Source: Spirosoma endophyticum (GTDB lineage: Bacteria > Bacteroidota > Bacteroidia > Cytophagales > Spirosomataceae). From it: DNA of 64,000 bases. The DNA is taken from positions 124,001 to 188,000 of the forward strand of contig NZ_FOLQ01000003.1 in the NCBI RefSeq assembly GCF_900112365.1, written 5' to 3'. Both the position numbers and the translations under genes were made by a program. The notes beneath the pieces were generated by a model. It was not told the DNA's origin and did no database searches. It saw nothing but the letters and a program-made list of their open reading frames with translations. Below are positions 55,118 to 63,087 of the stretch, piece after piece. The stretch's first letter is position 1, and each line of letters opens with the position of its first letter.

Positions 55118-55684
55118 TTAAGTCGCGGCCCGAGTTAGGCTGGGTTCGGTTGGTGTTGCATTTACTTCGGGATTGGCAACGCGAATGTAGCGGTCATCCA
55201 TATTTTCAACCAGGCGATCCTTGCCATAGATTACCTCATCGCGTTCCAGGAAAACTGGTACCATAAGATCATGTCGTAGATAAACGGCTTGTTTGGGGCA
55301 AGCTTCTTCGCATAGACCACAGAAAATACAACGTAGCATGTTGATTTCATAAACAGCTGCGTATTTCTCTTCCCGGTATAAATTCTCTTCGCCTTTTTTA
55401 CGCTCGGCAGCTACCATTGAAATGGCTTCGGCTGGGCAAGCAACTGCGCACAGGCCACAGGCCGTACACCGCTCACGGCCTTGTTCATCGCGCTTCAGAA
55501 TATGATGACCTCGATAGATTGGTCCCAGGTATCTTTTTACCTCGGGATATTGAATCGTCGGCTTTTTGCGAAAGAAGTGGCTGATTGTGATGGCAAGCCC
55601 ACTAATAACAGCAGGCAAATACATCTTCTCGGCCAGCGTCATTTCCTTATTGCTGACCTGTTTGGAGCGGGTTGTTAGTTGCAT
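55118..55684 (-). CDS. nuoI: NADH-quinone oxidoreductase subunit I
   Basis: 188 aa peripheral-arm subunit carrying the two [4Fe-4S] clusters N6a and N6b: CTACGLCAVACPAEAI (about residues 75-90) and CIFCGLCEEACPKQAV (about 118-133). A short amphipathic N-terminal helix (MYLPAVISGLAITISHFFRK) contacts the membrane. The YRGHHILKRDEQGRERC segment is typical. The C-terminal tail rich in Thr, Pro and Asn is not conserved. Confidence 0.95.
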   Translation of the reverse strand: MQLTTRSKQVSNKEMTLAEKMYLPAVISGLAITISHFFRKKPTIQYPEVKRYLGPIYRGHHILKRDEQGRERCTACGLCAVACPAEAISMVAAERKKGEENLYREEKYAAVYEINMLRCIFCGLCEEACPKQAVYLRHDLMVPVFLERDEVIYGKDRLVENMDDRYIRVANPEVNATPTEPSLTRAAT

Positions 55685-55768
55685 TCTTTTCAGTTTTTCG
55701 GTTTTGGTTGATTGTCACATGGTTTGTTTTGCGTCAGCCAACAAAAACGAAAGCTTAAACCAGTTGAG

Positions 55769-56938
55769 TTAAACTGTTCGTTGCGGAATAGCCTCTCGTT
55801 TCGGAGCACGGGCTGTTGACATCACGGCCAGAACAATCATGACAATCGCAATCAGCCAGGTGGCGTATTTGAAATTATAGAGCAAACCAGCTCCCGTGAT
55901 CACTACGTTAAGTATGGCCAACGGAATAAACGTCTTCCAGCCCAGGTTCATTAGTTGATCATACCGAAAACGTGGTAGCGTCCAGCGAACCCACATGAAA
56001 AAGAAAATGAAAAAGAAAATCTTGCTGAAGAATACGGCGATTCCAATAACTGTCGCTACGTTATGTCCGGCTATTGCTCCCATTGATTTTTCAAGAGCCG
56101 CGTTGACTTCGTTAATGAAGGGGTAATGAAAACCACCGAAATACAGCGCTGAAACAAACGCCGATGACACGAACATGTTGATGTATTCGGAGAACAGATA
56201 AAGCCCCAGTTTCATCGAGCTATATTCTGTGTGATAGCCTCCAACAAGCTCCGTTTCGCACTCCGGCAAGTCGAATGGGGTTCGGTTACATTCTGCAAAC
56301 GAGCAAGTCAGAAAGATGACGAAACCCAGTGGTTGCGTGAAAATATTCCACTCAAAAAAACTGGCTTGTTCATCAATAATGGCACGTAATGATAACGAGC
56401 CCGACATCATCAGAATGGCAATGAGCGACAGGCCCAGGGCAATTTCGTAACTGATATTCTGTGAAGCGGCCCGGATGGCACCCAACAACGAGAATTTATT
56501 GTTCGACGCCCAGCCACCAACCATAACGCCATATACACCAAGGGAGACAACCCCAAAAATGTAAAGTACGCCAATATTAATTTCAATGCCCTGAACATTT
56601 ACTTCGTAATTCACCTTGTCCCAGACAAAGCGAATGCTATCGCCAAAGGGAATAACGGCACTCGACATTAAGGCCGTTAGCATAGCTAAGCAAGGACCAA
56701 GTATAAACAGCGATTTGCTGGCCTGCGATGGAATAAAGTCTTCTTTGAAGAAGAGTTTACCCGCATCGGCAATGGGTTGTAGCAAGCCCCAGGGACCCGC
56801 TCTGTTTGGGCCAAGACGATCCTGGAGAAATGCAGCTACTTTACGTTCTGCGTAGGTCGAGTAAGTGGCAATCAAGAGCGATATCCCGAAAATGGCCAGA
56901 ATAATACCCCCTTTAACTAATAATACGGTTAAGTCCAT
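55769..56938 (-). CDS. nuoH: NADH-quinone oxidoreductase subunit H
   Basis: 389 aa membrane subunit at the quinone-binding junction, about eight or nine helices. Signatures: ERKVAAFLQDRLGPNRAGPW, LLQPIADAGKLFFKEDFIP, GGWASNNKFSLLGAIRAASQ, ISYEIALGLSLIAI, and the acidic loop FAECNRTPFDLPECETELVG. A longer-than-usual insert (NEVNAALEKSMGAIAGHNVA, near residue 285) precedes the penultimate helices. Confidence 0.95.
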   Translation of the reverse strand: MDLTVLLVKGGIILAIFGISLLIATYSTYAERKVAAFLQDRLGPNRAGPWGLLQPIADAGKLFFKEDFIPSQASKSLFILGPCLAMLTALMSSAVIPFGDSIRFVWDKVNYEVNVQGIEINIGVLYIFGVVSLGVYGVMVGGWASNNKFSLLGAIRAASQNISYEIALGLSLIAILMMSGSLSLRAIIDEQASFFEWNIFTQPLGFVIFLTCSFAECNRTPFDLPECETELVGGYHTEYSSMKLGLYLFSEYINMFVSSAFVSALYFGGFHYPFINEVNAALEKSMGAIAGHNVATVIGIAVFFSKIFFFIFFFMWVRWTLPRFRYDQLMNLGWKTFIPLAILNVVITGAGLLYNFKYATWLIAIVMIVLAVMSTARAPKREAIPQRTV

Positions 56939-57015
56939 TTTGAATAATTTTCAGTTGTCGGTTTCAATTGGCTGATACGGAACTGGAAACCGAAGTTAGT
57001 TATGCACTAAACATC

Positions 57016-58101
57016 TCAAGGTTCTGGGTCCAGTGCAGATGGCAATACTTTAGCAAACCGTTCTGGTGCCAATTGCTGAATGCCTAACTGCGATGTATCC
57101 CGCTCGTCGTGTATGGCTTTGTATTCAGCGGCCGCTAAACGTTGGCCAAATGCTGGTTTGACCGTATCGGCCCGGTATTTGTTAGCCGAGATCACTGAAC
57201 TCCGCGATATTTTCGTTGGCCCTTCAATCGTCCAGTCGCTGGTTTTCTTCTTCTCGAAGCGACAGGTGTTGCAGATGAATTCTGTTACTTCGTTCCACTC
57301 ATTTTTGCGGGCGGTTACGCGAATTACGTCCTCACCTCTATACCAGAGTGTTACGTTGCCAGAGCAGGTTGGACAATCACGATGGGCGTCGACAGGTTTG
57401 GAAAACCACACCCGATTTTTAAAACGATATGTCTTATCGGTTAATGCGCCTACTGGGCATACGTCGATCACGTTTCCAGAGAAATCGTTATCAATTGCTT
57501 TTTCTATATACGTACCAATCTCAGACGCATCACCCCGTCCCAACACGCCATGAACCCGTTTGTTTGTGATCTGATCGGCTGTAAATACGCACCGATAGCA
57601 CAAAATACAACGAGTCATGTGCAACTGAATGTACGGGCCAATATCTTGTTTCTCGAATGTGCGACGCTCTTCTTCGTAACGAGTTGTTACTTTACCATGG
57701 TCAAACGCAAAATTCTGGAGATCGCATTCGCCCGCCTGATCACAGACTGGGCAATCGAGGGGATGGTTCAATAAGAGAAACTCAACAATACCATTACGGG
57801 CATCAATTACCTGCGGATTCGTTGTGTTTTCGACGATCATACCATCTTGTACTGCTGTTAGACAAGAGGCTACTAGTTTAGGCATTGGACGTGGGTCTTT
57901 TGCTGACCCAGCGGCAACACGTACCAGACACGCCCGACACTTACCTCCACTTGCTTTCAAGGGCTGATAATAACACATTGCTGGAGGAGCCACCTCTGGG
58001 CCGATTTTGCGGGCGGCCTGCAAAATGGTCGTTCCTGGTTCTACCTCAACCTCAATTCCGTCGATAGTGACTTTTAACAACTGTGGCTTTACGTCTTCCA
58101 T
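57016..58101 (-). CDS. nuoG: NADH-quinone oxidoreductase subunit G, short form lacking the molybdopterin-type domain
   Basis: 361 aa from ATG 58101 (MEDVKPQLLKVTIDGIEVEV), less than half of the usual NuoG. The N-terminal [2Fe-2S] ferredoxin domain has MCYYQPLKASGGKCRACLV; the His/Cys cluster N5 is in HPLDCPVCDQAGECDLQNF; N4-type Cys are in HMTRCILCYRCVFTAD and VIDVCPVGALTD. A short remainder contains CPTC and, about 37 residues on, CNTC, then ends where the large molybdopterin-oxidoreductase domain should begin. Short NuoG proteins are usual in this phylum. It lies between nuoH and nuoF, with a REP-like hairpin pair upstream. Confidence 0.9.
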   Translation of the reverse strand: MEDVKPQLLKVTIDGIEVEVEPGTTILQAARKIGPEVAPPAMCYYQPLKASGGKCRACLVRVAAGSAKDPRPMPKLVASCLTAVQDGMIVENTTNPQVIDARNGIVEFLLLNHPLDCPVCDQAGECDLQNFAFDHGKVTTRYEEERRTFEKQDIGPYIQLHMTRCILCYRCVFTADQITNKRVHGVLGRGDASEIGTYIEKAIDNDFSGNVIDVCPVGALTDKTYRFKNRVWFSKPVDAHRDCPTCSGNVTLWYRGEDVIRVTARKNEWNEVTEFICNTCRFEKKKTSDWTIEGPTKISRSSVISANKYRADTVKPAFGQRLAAAEYKAIHDERDTSQLGIQQLAPERFAKVLPSALDPEP

Positions 58102-58108
58102 ATATATC

Positions 58109-58166
58109 GTAGTGCGGCTGAGAAGCCGCAGGTCAATCATTGCTAAGCGGCTTTCGGCCGCACTAC
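58109..58166. repeat. REP-like inverted hairpin pair in the nuoF/nuoG spacer
   Basis: GTAGTGCGGCTGAGAAGCCG... at 58109-58129 is a hairpin with a GAGA loop preceded by GTAG; 58147-58166 is a second hairpin of the same kind in opposite orientation, ending in CTAC. The two arms also pair with each other. GTAG at the foot of a GC-rich hairpin in inverted pairs is the layout of REP/BIME elements. Confidence 0.75.
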
Positions 58167-58170
58167 TTTT

Positions 58171-59511
58171 TTATACCAAGGCCATTTCTCCCTTGTAAAC
58201 AGCTCCGGGCTTAGTGGCTTCAGACGGGTTATCAATATGCCACTGAAACTCATCACGGAAATGTCGGATAGCACTAGCAACAGGCCAGGCAGCCGCATCG
58301 CCAAGGGGGCAAATAGTATTTCCTTCGATTTTTTTCGCTACGTCGACCAGCAAATCAATGTCCTGCTGATGCCCGTGACCATATTCGATACGGTGCAGGA
58401 CTTTTTCCATCCATCCCGTTCCTTCGCGGCAGGGGCTACACTGACCACAGGATTCATGATGATAAAAACGTGAGAAATTCCACGTATTACGCACAATGCA
58501 GGATGTTTCATCGAATACAATGAAACCTCCAGAGCCCAGCATAGTACCCGTTGCAAAGCCTCCATCCGATAGGGATTCATAGCTCATTAAGCGCTTTTCT
58601 CCATTGGCTAATGTTAATGCCAAGTTGGCGGGTAGAATGGGAACCGAGGAACCTCCGGCGACAAGCGCCTTGAATTTATGTCCTGGCCGGATGCCACCAC
58701 ACCATTCATCGGCATAGAGAAAATCTTCGACTGGAAGACCTAGTTCAATTTCGTAAACCCCTGGCTTTCTGATATGACCCGACGCTGAGATCAGCTTAGT
58801 CCCCGTGCTACGTCCAATACCAACGGCAGCATAGGCATCTCCTCCGTTGTTGACAATCCAGGCCGCAGTGGCGATGGATTCGACATTATTAACGACAGTT
58901 GGGCTTTGATATAGGCCCTTTACGGCTGGAAAAGGCGGTTTGTTGCGAGGGTTTCCTCGTTTTCCTTCCAGCGATTCGAGCAAAGCTGTCTCTTCACCAC
59001 AGATGTAAGCGCCACCACCCGGTTGTACAACCAGTTCGAGGTCGTAGCCGGTACCAAGAATATTTTTACCTAGAAAACCCTTTGCTTTCGCTTCGGCAAT
59101 GGCTTTTTCAAGGATATTAATAACGTACATTAACTCACCCCGAACGTAGATGAACGACTTATTTGCACCAAGCGCAAACGATGAAACAATCATTCCCTCA
59201 ATGAGTAAATGGGGAATGTTTTTCATCAGGTAGTGGTCTTTGAACGTACCTGGCTCCGATTCATCAGCATTGCACACAAGGTAACGGGGGACGCCTTCTG
59301 GTTTAGCTAGAAAACTCCATTTCATTCCCATGGGAAAGCCAGCGCCACCCCGGCCCCGAACGCCCGCCTTTTTAACTTCTTCAACAATGGCTTCGGGAGT
59401 CATTGTTTTTAATGCCTTTTCAACGGCGGTATAGCCACCTTGCTTCCGGTAAACATCAAAAGTTTCGATGCCGGGAACGTTGATATGTTCGGTTAATATT
59501 TTGGTAGCCAT
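58171..59511 (-). CDS. nuoF: NADH-quinone oxidoreductase subunit F
   Basis: 446 aa FMN subunit that accepts electrons from NADH. The start is ATG 59511 (MATKILTEHINVPG), 4 bp after nuoE. FMN/NADH motifs are GVRGRGGAGFPMGMKW and GAYICGEETALLESLEGKRG. The [4Fe-4S] N3 ligands are in ESCGQCSPCREG plus a Cys in NTICPLGDAAAWP. Length and order are normal. Confidence 0.96.
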   Translation of the reverse strand: MATKILTEHINVPGIETFDVYRKQGGYTAVEKALKTMTPEAIVEEVKKAGVRGRGGAGFPMGMKWSFLAKPEGVPRYLVCNADESEPGTFKDHYLMKNIPHLLIEGMIVSSFALGANKSFIYVRGELMYVINILEKAIAEAKAKGFLGKNILGTGYDLELVVQPGGGAYICGEETALLESLEGKRGNPRNKPPFPAVKGLYQSPTVVNNVESIATAAWIVNNGGDAYAAVGIGRSTGTKLISASGHIRKPGVYEIELGLPVEDFLYADEWCGGIRPGHKFKALVAGGSSVPILPANLALTLANGEKRLMSYESLSDGGFATGTMLGSGGFIVFDETSCIVRNTWNFSRFYHHESCGQCSPCREGTGWMEKVLHRIEYGHGHQQDIDLLVDVAKKIEGNTICPLGDAAAWPVASAIRHFRDEFQWHIDNPSEATKPGAVYKGEMALV

Positions 59512-59515
59512 GTGG

Positions 59516-60016
59516 TTATTTCGACAATTCGTCAATAATCTCGTCCACGCGTTCGTTGGTCAGGTGCATGTAATATTTCTCCCGAACCTGAAATACGGGA
59601 CCCATACCACAAGCTGCCAAACACTCCACTTCTTTAAGTGTAAACTGGCCATCTACTGTTGTTTGGCCCGTATCAATGCCAAGCCGCTGCTTCAGATGGT
59701 CGTAAACTTCTTCTCCACCCATCAGGCAACATGGCCCTGTTCGGCAGTACTCAATAACATGCTTCCCAACGGGATTGATATGGTACATGGTGTAGAACGT
59801 TGCCACCTCATATACTTCAATCGGCTGAATGTCAAGCATCCGTGCTACGTAGTCCATGCCCTCGGGGCTGGTCCAGCCTTCCTGTTCCTGCAATAGATGG
59901 AGCAAAGGCAATAACGCCGATTTTTGCTTACCCGCCGGATAACGGGCTATGATTTCCTGCGCCTTCACCAATCGTTCGGGCGTAAATTGTACAGCAGGGT
60001 TGGTTTCAGTTGTCAT
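59516..60016 (-). CDS. nuoE: NADH-quinone oxidoreductase subunit E
   Basis: 166 aa thioredoxin-like subunit with the [2Fe-2S] cluster N1a. Cys ligands lie in YCRTGPCCLMGGEEV (the CxxxxC spacing) and in ECLAACGMGPVFQV. The N-terminal helical part reads YPAGKQKSALLPLLHLLQEQ. It is tightly packed, with nuoD 15 bp upstream and nuoF 4 bp downstream. Confidence 0.95.
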   Translation of the reverse strand: MTTETNPAVQFTPERLVKAQEIIARYPAGKQKSALLPLLHLLQEQEGWTSPEGMDYVARMLDIQPIEVYEVATFYTMYHINPVGKHVIEYCRTGPCCLMGGEEVYDHLKQRLGIDTGQTTVDGQFTLKEVECLAACGMGPVFQVREKYYMHLTNERVDEIIDELSK

Positions 60017-60031
60017 AGGTTACGGCGGATT

Positions 60032-61264
60032 TTATGCGTCTAGTTCGCCTGCAATGACGTTCATGCTACTCATAATCACAATGGCATCAGAAAGCGTCAG
60101 TCCTTTACACATTTCTGGATAGGCCTGGTAATAAATGAAACATGGGCGACGGAAGTGTAACCGATATGGAGCCCGGCCGCCATCACTAATGAGGTAGAAG
60201 CCAAGTTCGCCATTACCGCCCTCAACGGCATGATACACTTCTCCAACTGGCGCGTCGATCTCACCCATCACAATTTTGAAGTGATAAATGAGTGCTTCCA
60301 TGTTTTTATAAACTTCCTGTTTGGGAGGTAGATAATATTGTGGGGCGTCAGCATAGTAGGCACCTTCAGGCAAATTATTCATTGCCTGCCGAATGATGCG
60401 CATACTTTGCCACATCTCCTCGTTTCTGACCATAAAGCGGTCATACGTATCACCACTTTGCCCAACTGGAATGTCGAATTCAAAGTCCTGATAGGATGAA
60501 TAGGGGTTCATGACCCGGACGTCATAATCTACACCTGCCGCCCGCAGGTTTGGACCTGTGAAGCCGTAACTTAATGCCCGCTCTGCCGAAATACCGCCAA
60601 CGTTCACCACGCGATCCATGAAAATACGGTTTCGGTTGAACAGATTTTCAAACTCGGTCAGCACTTTCGGGAAACGATCCAACAGTTCATTAATCTTGCG
60701 GATAGCGGTAGGAGAGAGGTCCCGCTCCATGCCGCCAATACGTCCCATATTGGTAGTCAACCGAGCTCCGCAGATTTCTTCGTAAATCTCATAGATGTTT
60801 TCACGCTCCTGATAAATGTACAGGAAGCCCGTAAAGGCACCCGTATCTACGCCCAGAATCCCATTACAAATCAAGTGATCGGCCATACGGGCTAACTCCA
60901 TCAGGATAACCCGAATATATTGCGCCCGCTTTGGAATTTCTATACCCAATAATTTCTCAACCGTCATGTGCCAGCCCATATTGTTGATAGGGGATGAGCA
61001 ATAGTTCATTCGGTCGGTGAGGGTTGTAATCTGGTAGAATGGACGACGTTCCGCAATTTTTTCAAATGCCCGGTGGATATAGCCAATCGTCTGCTCCCCC
61101 GACACGATTTTTTCCCCATCCATTTGCAGAATGTTTTGAAAAATTCCGTGTGTGGCAGGGTGGGTAGGTCCCAGGTTAAGTGTCGTCAGTTCATTAACGT
61201 ACTGAACCGGGCCTTGTTCGGCAGGCAAGTTCTTTTTGGTTATATTGAGTTCTTCAGAAACCAT
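60032..61264 (-). CDS. nuoD: NADH-quinone oxidoreductase subunit D
   Basis: 410 aa 49-kDa-type subunit forming the quinone pocket with NuoB. Motifs: NLGPTHPATHGIFQ (residues 30-43), GYIHRAFEKIAE, MNYCSSPINNMGWHMTVEKL, GRIGGMERDL, ERALSYGFTGPNLRAAGVDYDVR, and the C-terminal RLHFRRPCFIYY with the conserved Arg/Asp end (NVIAGELDA). It is separated from nuoC by a 74-bp gap filled by an imperfect hairpin. Confidence 0.96.
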   Translation of the reverse strand: MVSEELNITKKNLPAEQGPVQYVNELTTLNLGPTHPATHGIFQNILQMDGEKIVSGEQTIGYIHRAFEKIAERRPFYQITTLTDRMNYCSSPINNMGWHMTVEKLLGIEIPKRAQYIRVILMELARMADHLICNGILGVDTGAFTGFLYIYQERENIYEIYEEICGARLTTNMGRIGGMERDLSPTAIRKINELLDRFPKVLTEFENLFNRNRIFMDRVVNVGGISAERALSYGFTGPNLRAAGVDYDVRVMNPYSSYQDFEFDIPVGQSGDTYDRFMVRNEEMWQSMRIIRQAMNNLPEGAYYADAPQYYLPPKQEVYKNMEALIYHFKIVMGEIDAPVGEVYHAVEGGNGELGFYLISDGGRAPYRLHFRRPCFIYYQAYPEMCKGLTLSDAIVIMSSMNVIAGELDA

Positions 61265-61282
61265 TTCTCAATGAGTAAAAGA

Positions 61283-61333
61283 GCAAAAGAGTGATGATGA
61301 ATCAACAAGTTGGTCGATCATTCACTCTTTTGC
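61283..61333. repeat. Imperfect inverted repeat filling the nuoC/nuoD spacer
   Basis: GCAAAAGAGTGA (61283-61294) pairs with the end of 61309-61333 (TTCACTCTTTTGC), and pairing continues with small bulges to CAAC/GTTG around a 2-nt loop. The word AAAGAGTGA is shared with the mlaE/mlaF hairpin arm. Confidence 0.8.
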
Positions 61334-61338
61334 GTTGT

Positions 61339-61839
61339 TTATCGTCCAAACAGAGAATCAATTTTATCTTCCCGGGTACCATCTTCCAGGGGGTATTCTT
61401 TACGCATAGGATGGTAATCCATCTCTTCCATATTCAAAATCCGGCGCAAGTCTGGGTGACCGTCAAAAATTACCCCAAACAAATCGAAGGTTTCGCGCTC
61501 CATCCAGTTCGCACTGGCGAAAAGTGGAATGGCGGTTGGAATATGGATGTCGTCTACCGACAAATAGACCTTTGTCCGAAGCCGGAAATTATTCGTAAGA
61601 CTGTGTAAATGATAGACAACGCAAAACTCTTTACCAACAGAGTCGGGATAATGAATTGCTGTGATGTCAGTCAAAAAGCCGACCTGTAACGTTGGATGAG
61701 CTTTCAGAAAAGTTATCAGAGGAATGATCTGTTCCCGGCTAGTTGAAAACGTTAGCAGGTCATATGGATCATCAAAGTCACTAACGGCTTCGCCAAACTG
61801 ATTTATGATTATCTGCGCAACTTCTTCGTTGGTCAGCAT
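61339..61839 (-). CDS. nuoC: NADH-quinone oxidoreductase subunit C
   Basis: 166 aa 30-kDa-type subunit of the peripheral arm. Conserved segments are GFLTDITAIHYPD, FCVVYHLHSLTNNFRLRTKV, TAIPLFASANWMERETFDLFGVIFDGHPDLRRILN and the C-terminal HPMRKEYPLED. The lengths of NuoC and NuoD show they are separate proteins here, not the fused NuoCD of enterobacteria. Confidence 0.95.
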   Translation of the reverse strand: MLTNEEVAQIIINQFGEAVSDFDDPYDLLTFSTSREQIIPLITFLKAHPTLQVGFLTDITAIHYPDSVGKEFCVVYHLHSLTNNFRLRTKVYLSVDDIHIPTAIPLFASANWMERETFDLFGVIFDGHPDLRRILNMEEMDYHPMRKEYPLEDGTREDKIDSLFGR

Positions 61840-61851
61840 TTTTAAGTCGTG

Positions 61852-61902
61852 AATGAGTGAATGAGCGAATTTTCGAATAGCACGGGCGCTAATTCACTCA
61901 TT
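61852..61902. repeat. Inverted repeat filling the nuoB/nuoC spacer
   Basis: AATGAGTGAATGAGCG (61852-61867) and CGCTAATTCACTCATT (61887-61902) match at 15 of 16 positions around a 19-nt loop. The right arm overlaps the nuoB stop codon. Arm 1 itself is a tandem of GAATGAGT-like units. Confidence 0.85.
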
Positions 61903-62446
61903 ATTGAATATTATAGGAATTCAGTAATTTCTGATACTCATCGGTATTGCGACGACGTAGCAACTCATTTTTGGCTAGTTCCTGAACCTGCATCACGCCA
62001 TCCAGAATTTGCTCTGGACGAGGAGGGCAACCAGGCACATATACATCGACAGGAATGATCCGGTCAATACCCTGCAAAACACTGTATGTATCGAAAATGC
62101 CACCACTTGAGGCACAGGCGCCAATCGCTATAACCCAACGGGGTTCCGCCATTTGCAGATAAACCTGTTTGACGATTGGACCCATTTTCTTCGCTATTGT
62201 TCCGGCAACGAGTAACATGTCGGCCTGACGGGGTGAAAAGCTCGGACGCTCTGATCCGAAACGAGCCAGATCATAGGTTGAGGCCATCGTAGACATAAAC
62301 TCAATACCGCAGCAGGAGGTCGCAAACGGCAATGGCCAGAGCGAATTCGCCCGGGCTAACCCAATTATTTTATCGAATGAAGTGGCTGAAAATCCCGGTC
62401 CATCATAACTTGCGGGGGCCTCAGCCAGTTTTATATCAGTTGCCAT
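61901..62446 (-). CDS. nuoB: NADH-quinone oxidoreductase subunit B
   Basis: 181 aa PSST-type subunit carrying cluster N2 next to the quinone site. Cys ligands are visible as the CC pair in ATSCCGIEFMSTM, then AIGACASSGGIFD and VPGCPPRPEQILDGVM. The N-terminus (MATDIKLAEAPASYDGPGFS) precedes a short amphipathic segment. It is preceded by nuoA with a 63-bp gap. Confidence 0.96.
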   Translation of the reverse strand: MATDIKLAEAPASYDGPGFSATSFDKIIGLARANSLWPLPFATSCCGIEFMSTMASTYDLARFGSERPSFSPRQADMLLVAGTIAKKMGPIVKQVYLQMAEPRWVIAIGACASSGGIFDTYSVLQGIDRIIPVDVYVPGCPPRPEQILDGVMQVQELAKNELLRRRNTDEYQKLLNSYNIQ

Positions 62447-62509
62447 AAAACGTTGTAATTGCTTACTGTAACAACGATTAAATATGTCCTAAAATTCATT
62501 TATTAAGAC

Positions 62510-62881
62510 CTATTCCCACTTTAATACACCCTTTTTGAGAATGTAATAGAAGCCAGCTAGTAATAAGCCCATAAACAGAACCATTTCTATAAAACCGGTC
62601 ATTCCTAACCCTTTAAAGTTAACCGCCCACGGATATAAAAAGATTACTTCCACATCGAATAGAACGAACAGAATCGCAATCAGAAAATACTTGATAGAAA
62701 TTGGAGTACGGGCGTCGCCTTGAACAGGAATACCGCACTCGAACGGATCGTCTTTTTTCTGGCTATGACGCTTTGGGCCGATGGCATGGGTTACAAGCAT
62801 AGTTGTAACAATGAATCCCAGTGCTAAACCAAGTTGAATGAGTACCGGTAAATAATCAGCCGGAACGTAGGTTGCGTTCAT
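62510..62881 (-). CDS. nuoA: NADH-quinone oxidoreductase subunit A
   Basis: 123 aa, three-helix membrane subunit. The conserved loop KKDDPFECGIPVQGDAR contains the ECG motif of the quinone-channel loop; KYFLIAILFVLFDVEVIFLYPW carries the conserved acidic residues of helix 2. It is the first gene of the nuo unit, with two candidate promoters upstream. Confidence 0.95.
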   Translation of the reverse strand: MNATYVPADYLPVLIQLGLALGFIVTTMLVTHAIGPKRHSQKKDDPFECGIPVQGDARTPISIKYFLIAILFVLFDVEVIFLYPWAVNFKGLGMTGFIEMVLFMGLLLAGFYYILKKGVLKWE

Positions 62882-62904
62882 ATAAATAGTTGTGAAGACA
62901 GGTA

Positions 62905-62912
62905 CAAATGTA
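62905..62912 (-). promoter_or_regulatory. Proximal -7 element upstream of nuoA
   Basis: TACATTTG on the minus strand is a full match to TAnnTTTG, about 24 bp from the start codon; no TTG lies at the normal distance. Confidence 0.4.
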
Positions 62913-62971
62913 GCGATAAAACCAATAAGCTCACGATAAGGGGCCTATTGTGCTAGGCACCAACTATATCT

Positions 62972-63002
62972 CAAAGATACAAAAACAGGCTTGCTTTATC
63001 AA
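62972..63002 (-). promoter_or_regulatory. Main promoter of the nuo operon
   Basis: On the minus strand TTG (63002-63000), a 20-nt spacer and TATCTTTG (62979-62972), a full match with ideal spacing. The leader is about 85 nt. Confidence 0.7.
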
Positions 63003-63035
63003 CTCTATTAGAACGACTTGAATGGGGTAAAATAG

Positions 63036-63065
63036 CTGAAGCCTTTCCTGTAGGAAAGGCTTCAG
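63036..63065 (-). terminator. Terminator of the T9SS-cargo gene
   Basis: CTGAAGCCTTTCCT and AGGAAAGGCTTCAG form a perfect 14-bp stem, 22 bp past the stop codon; on the minus strand CTATTTTA follows. Confidence 0.7.
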
Positions 63066-63087
63066 TCATAAAATGGAACGTATCAGA

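Noticed and set aside
57080-57553. 157-codon plus-strand frame opposite nuoG
   Set aside because: It is a shadow frame; nuoG on the minus strand has intact iron-sulfur motifs throughout.
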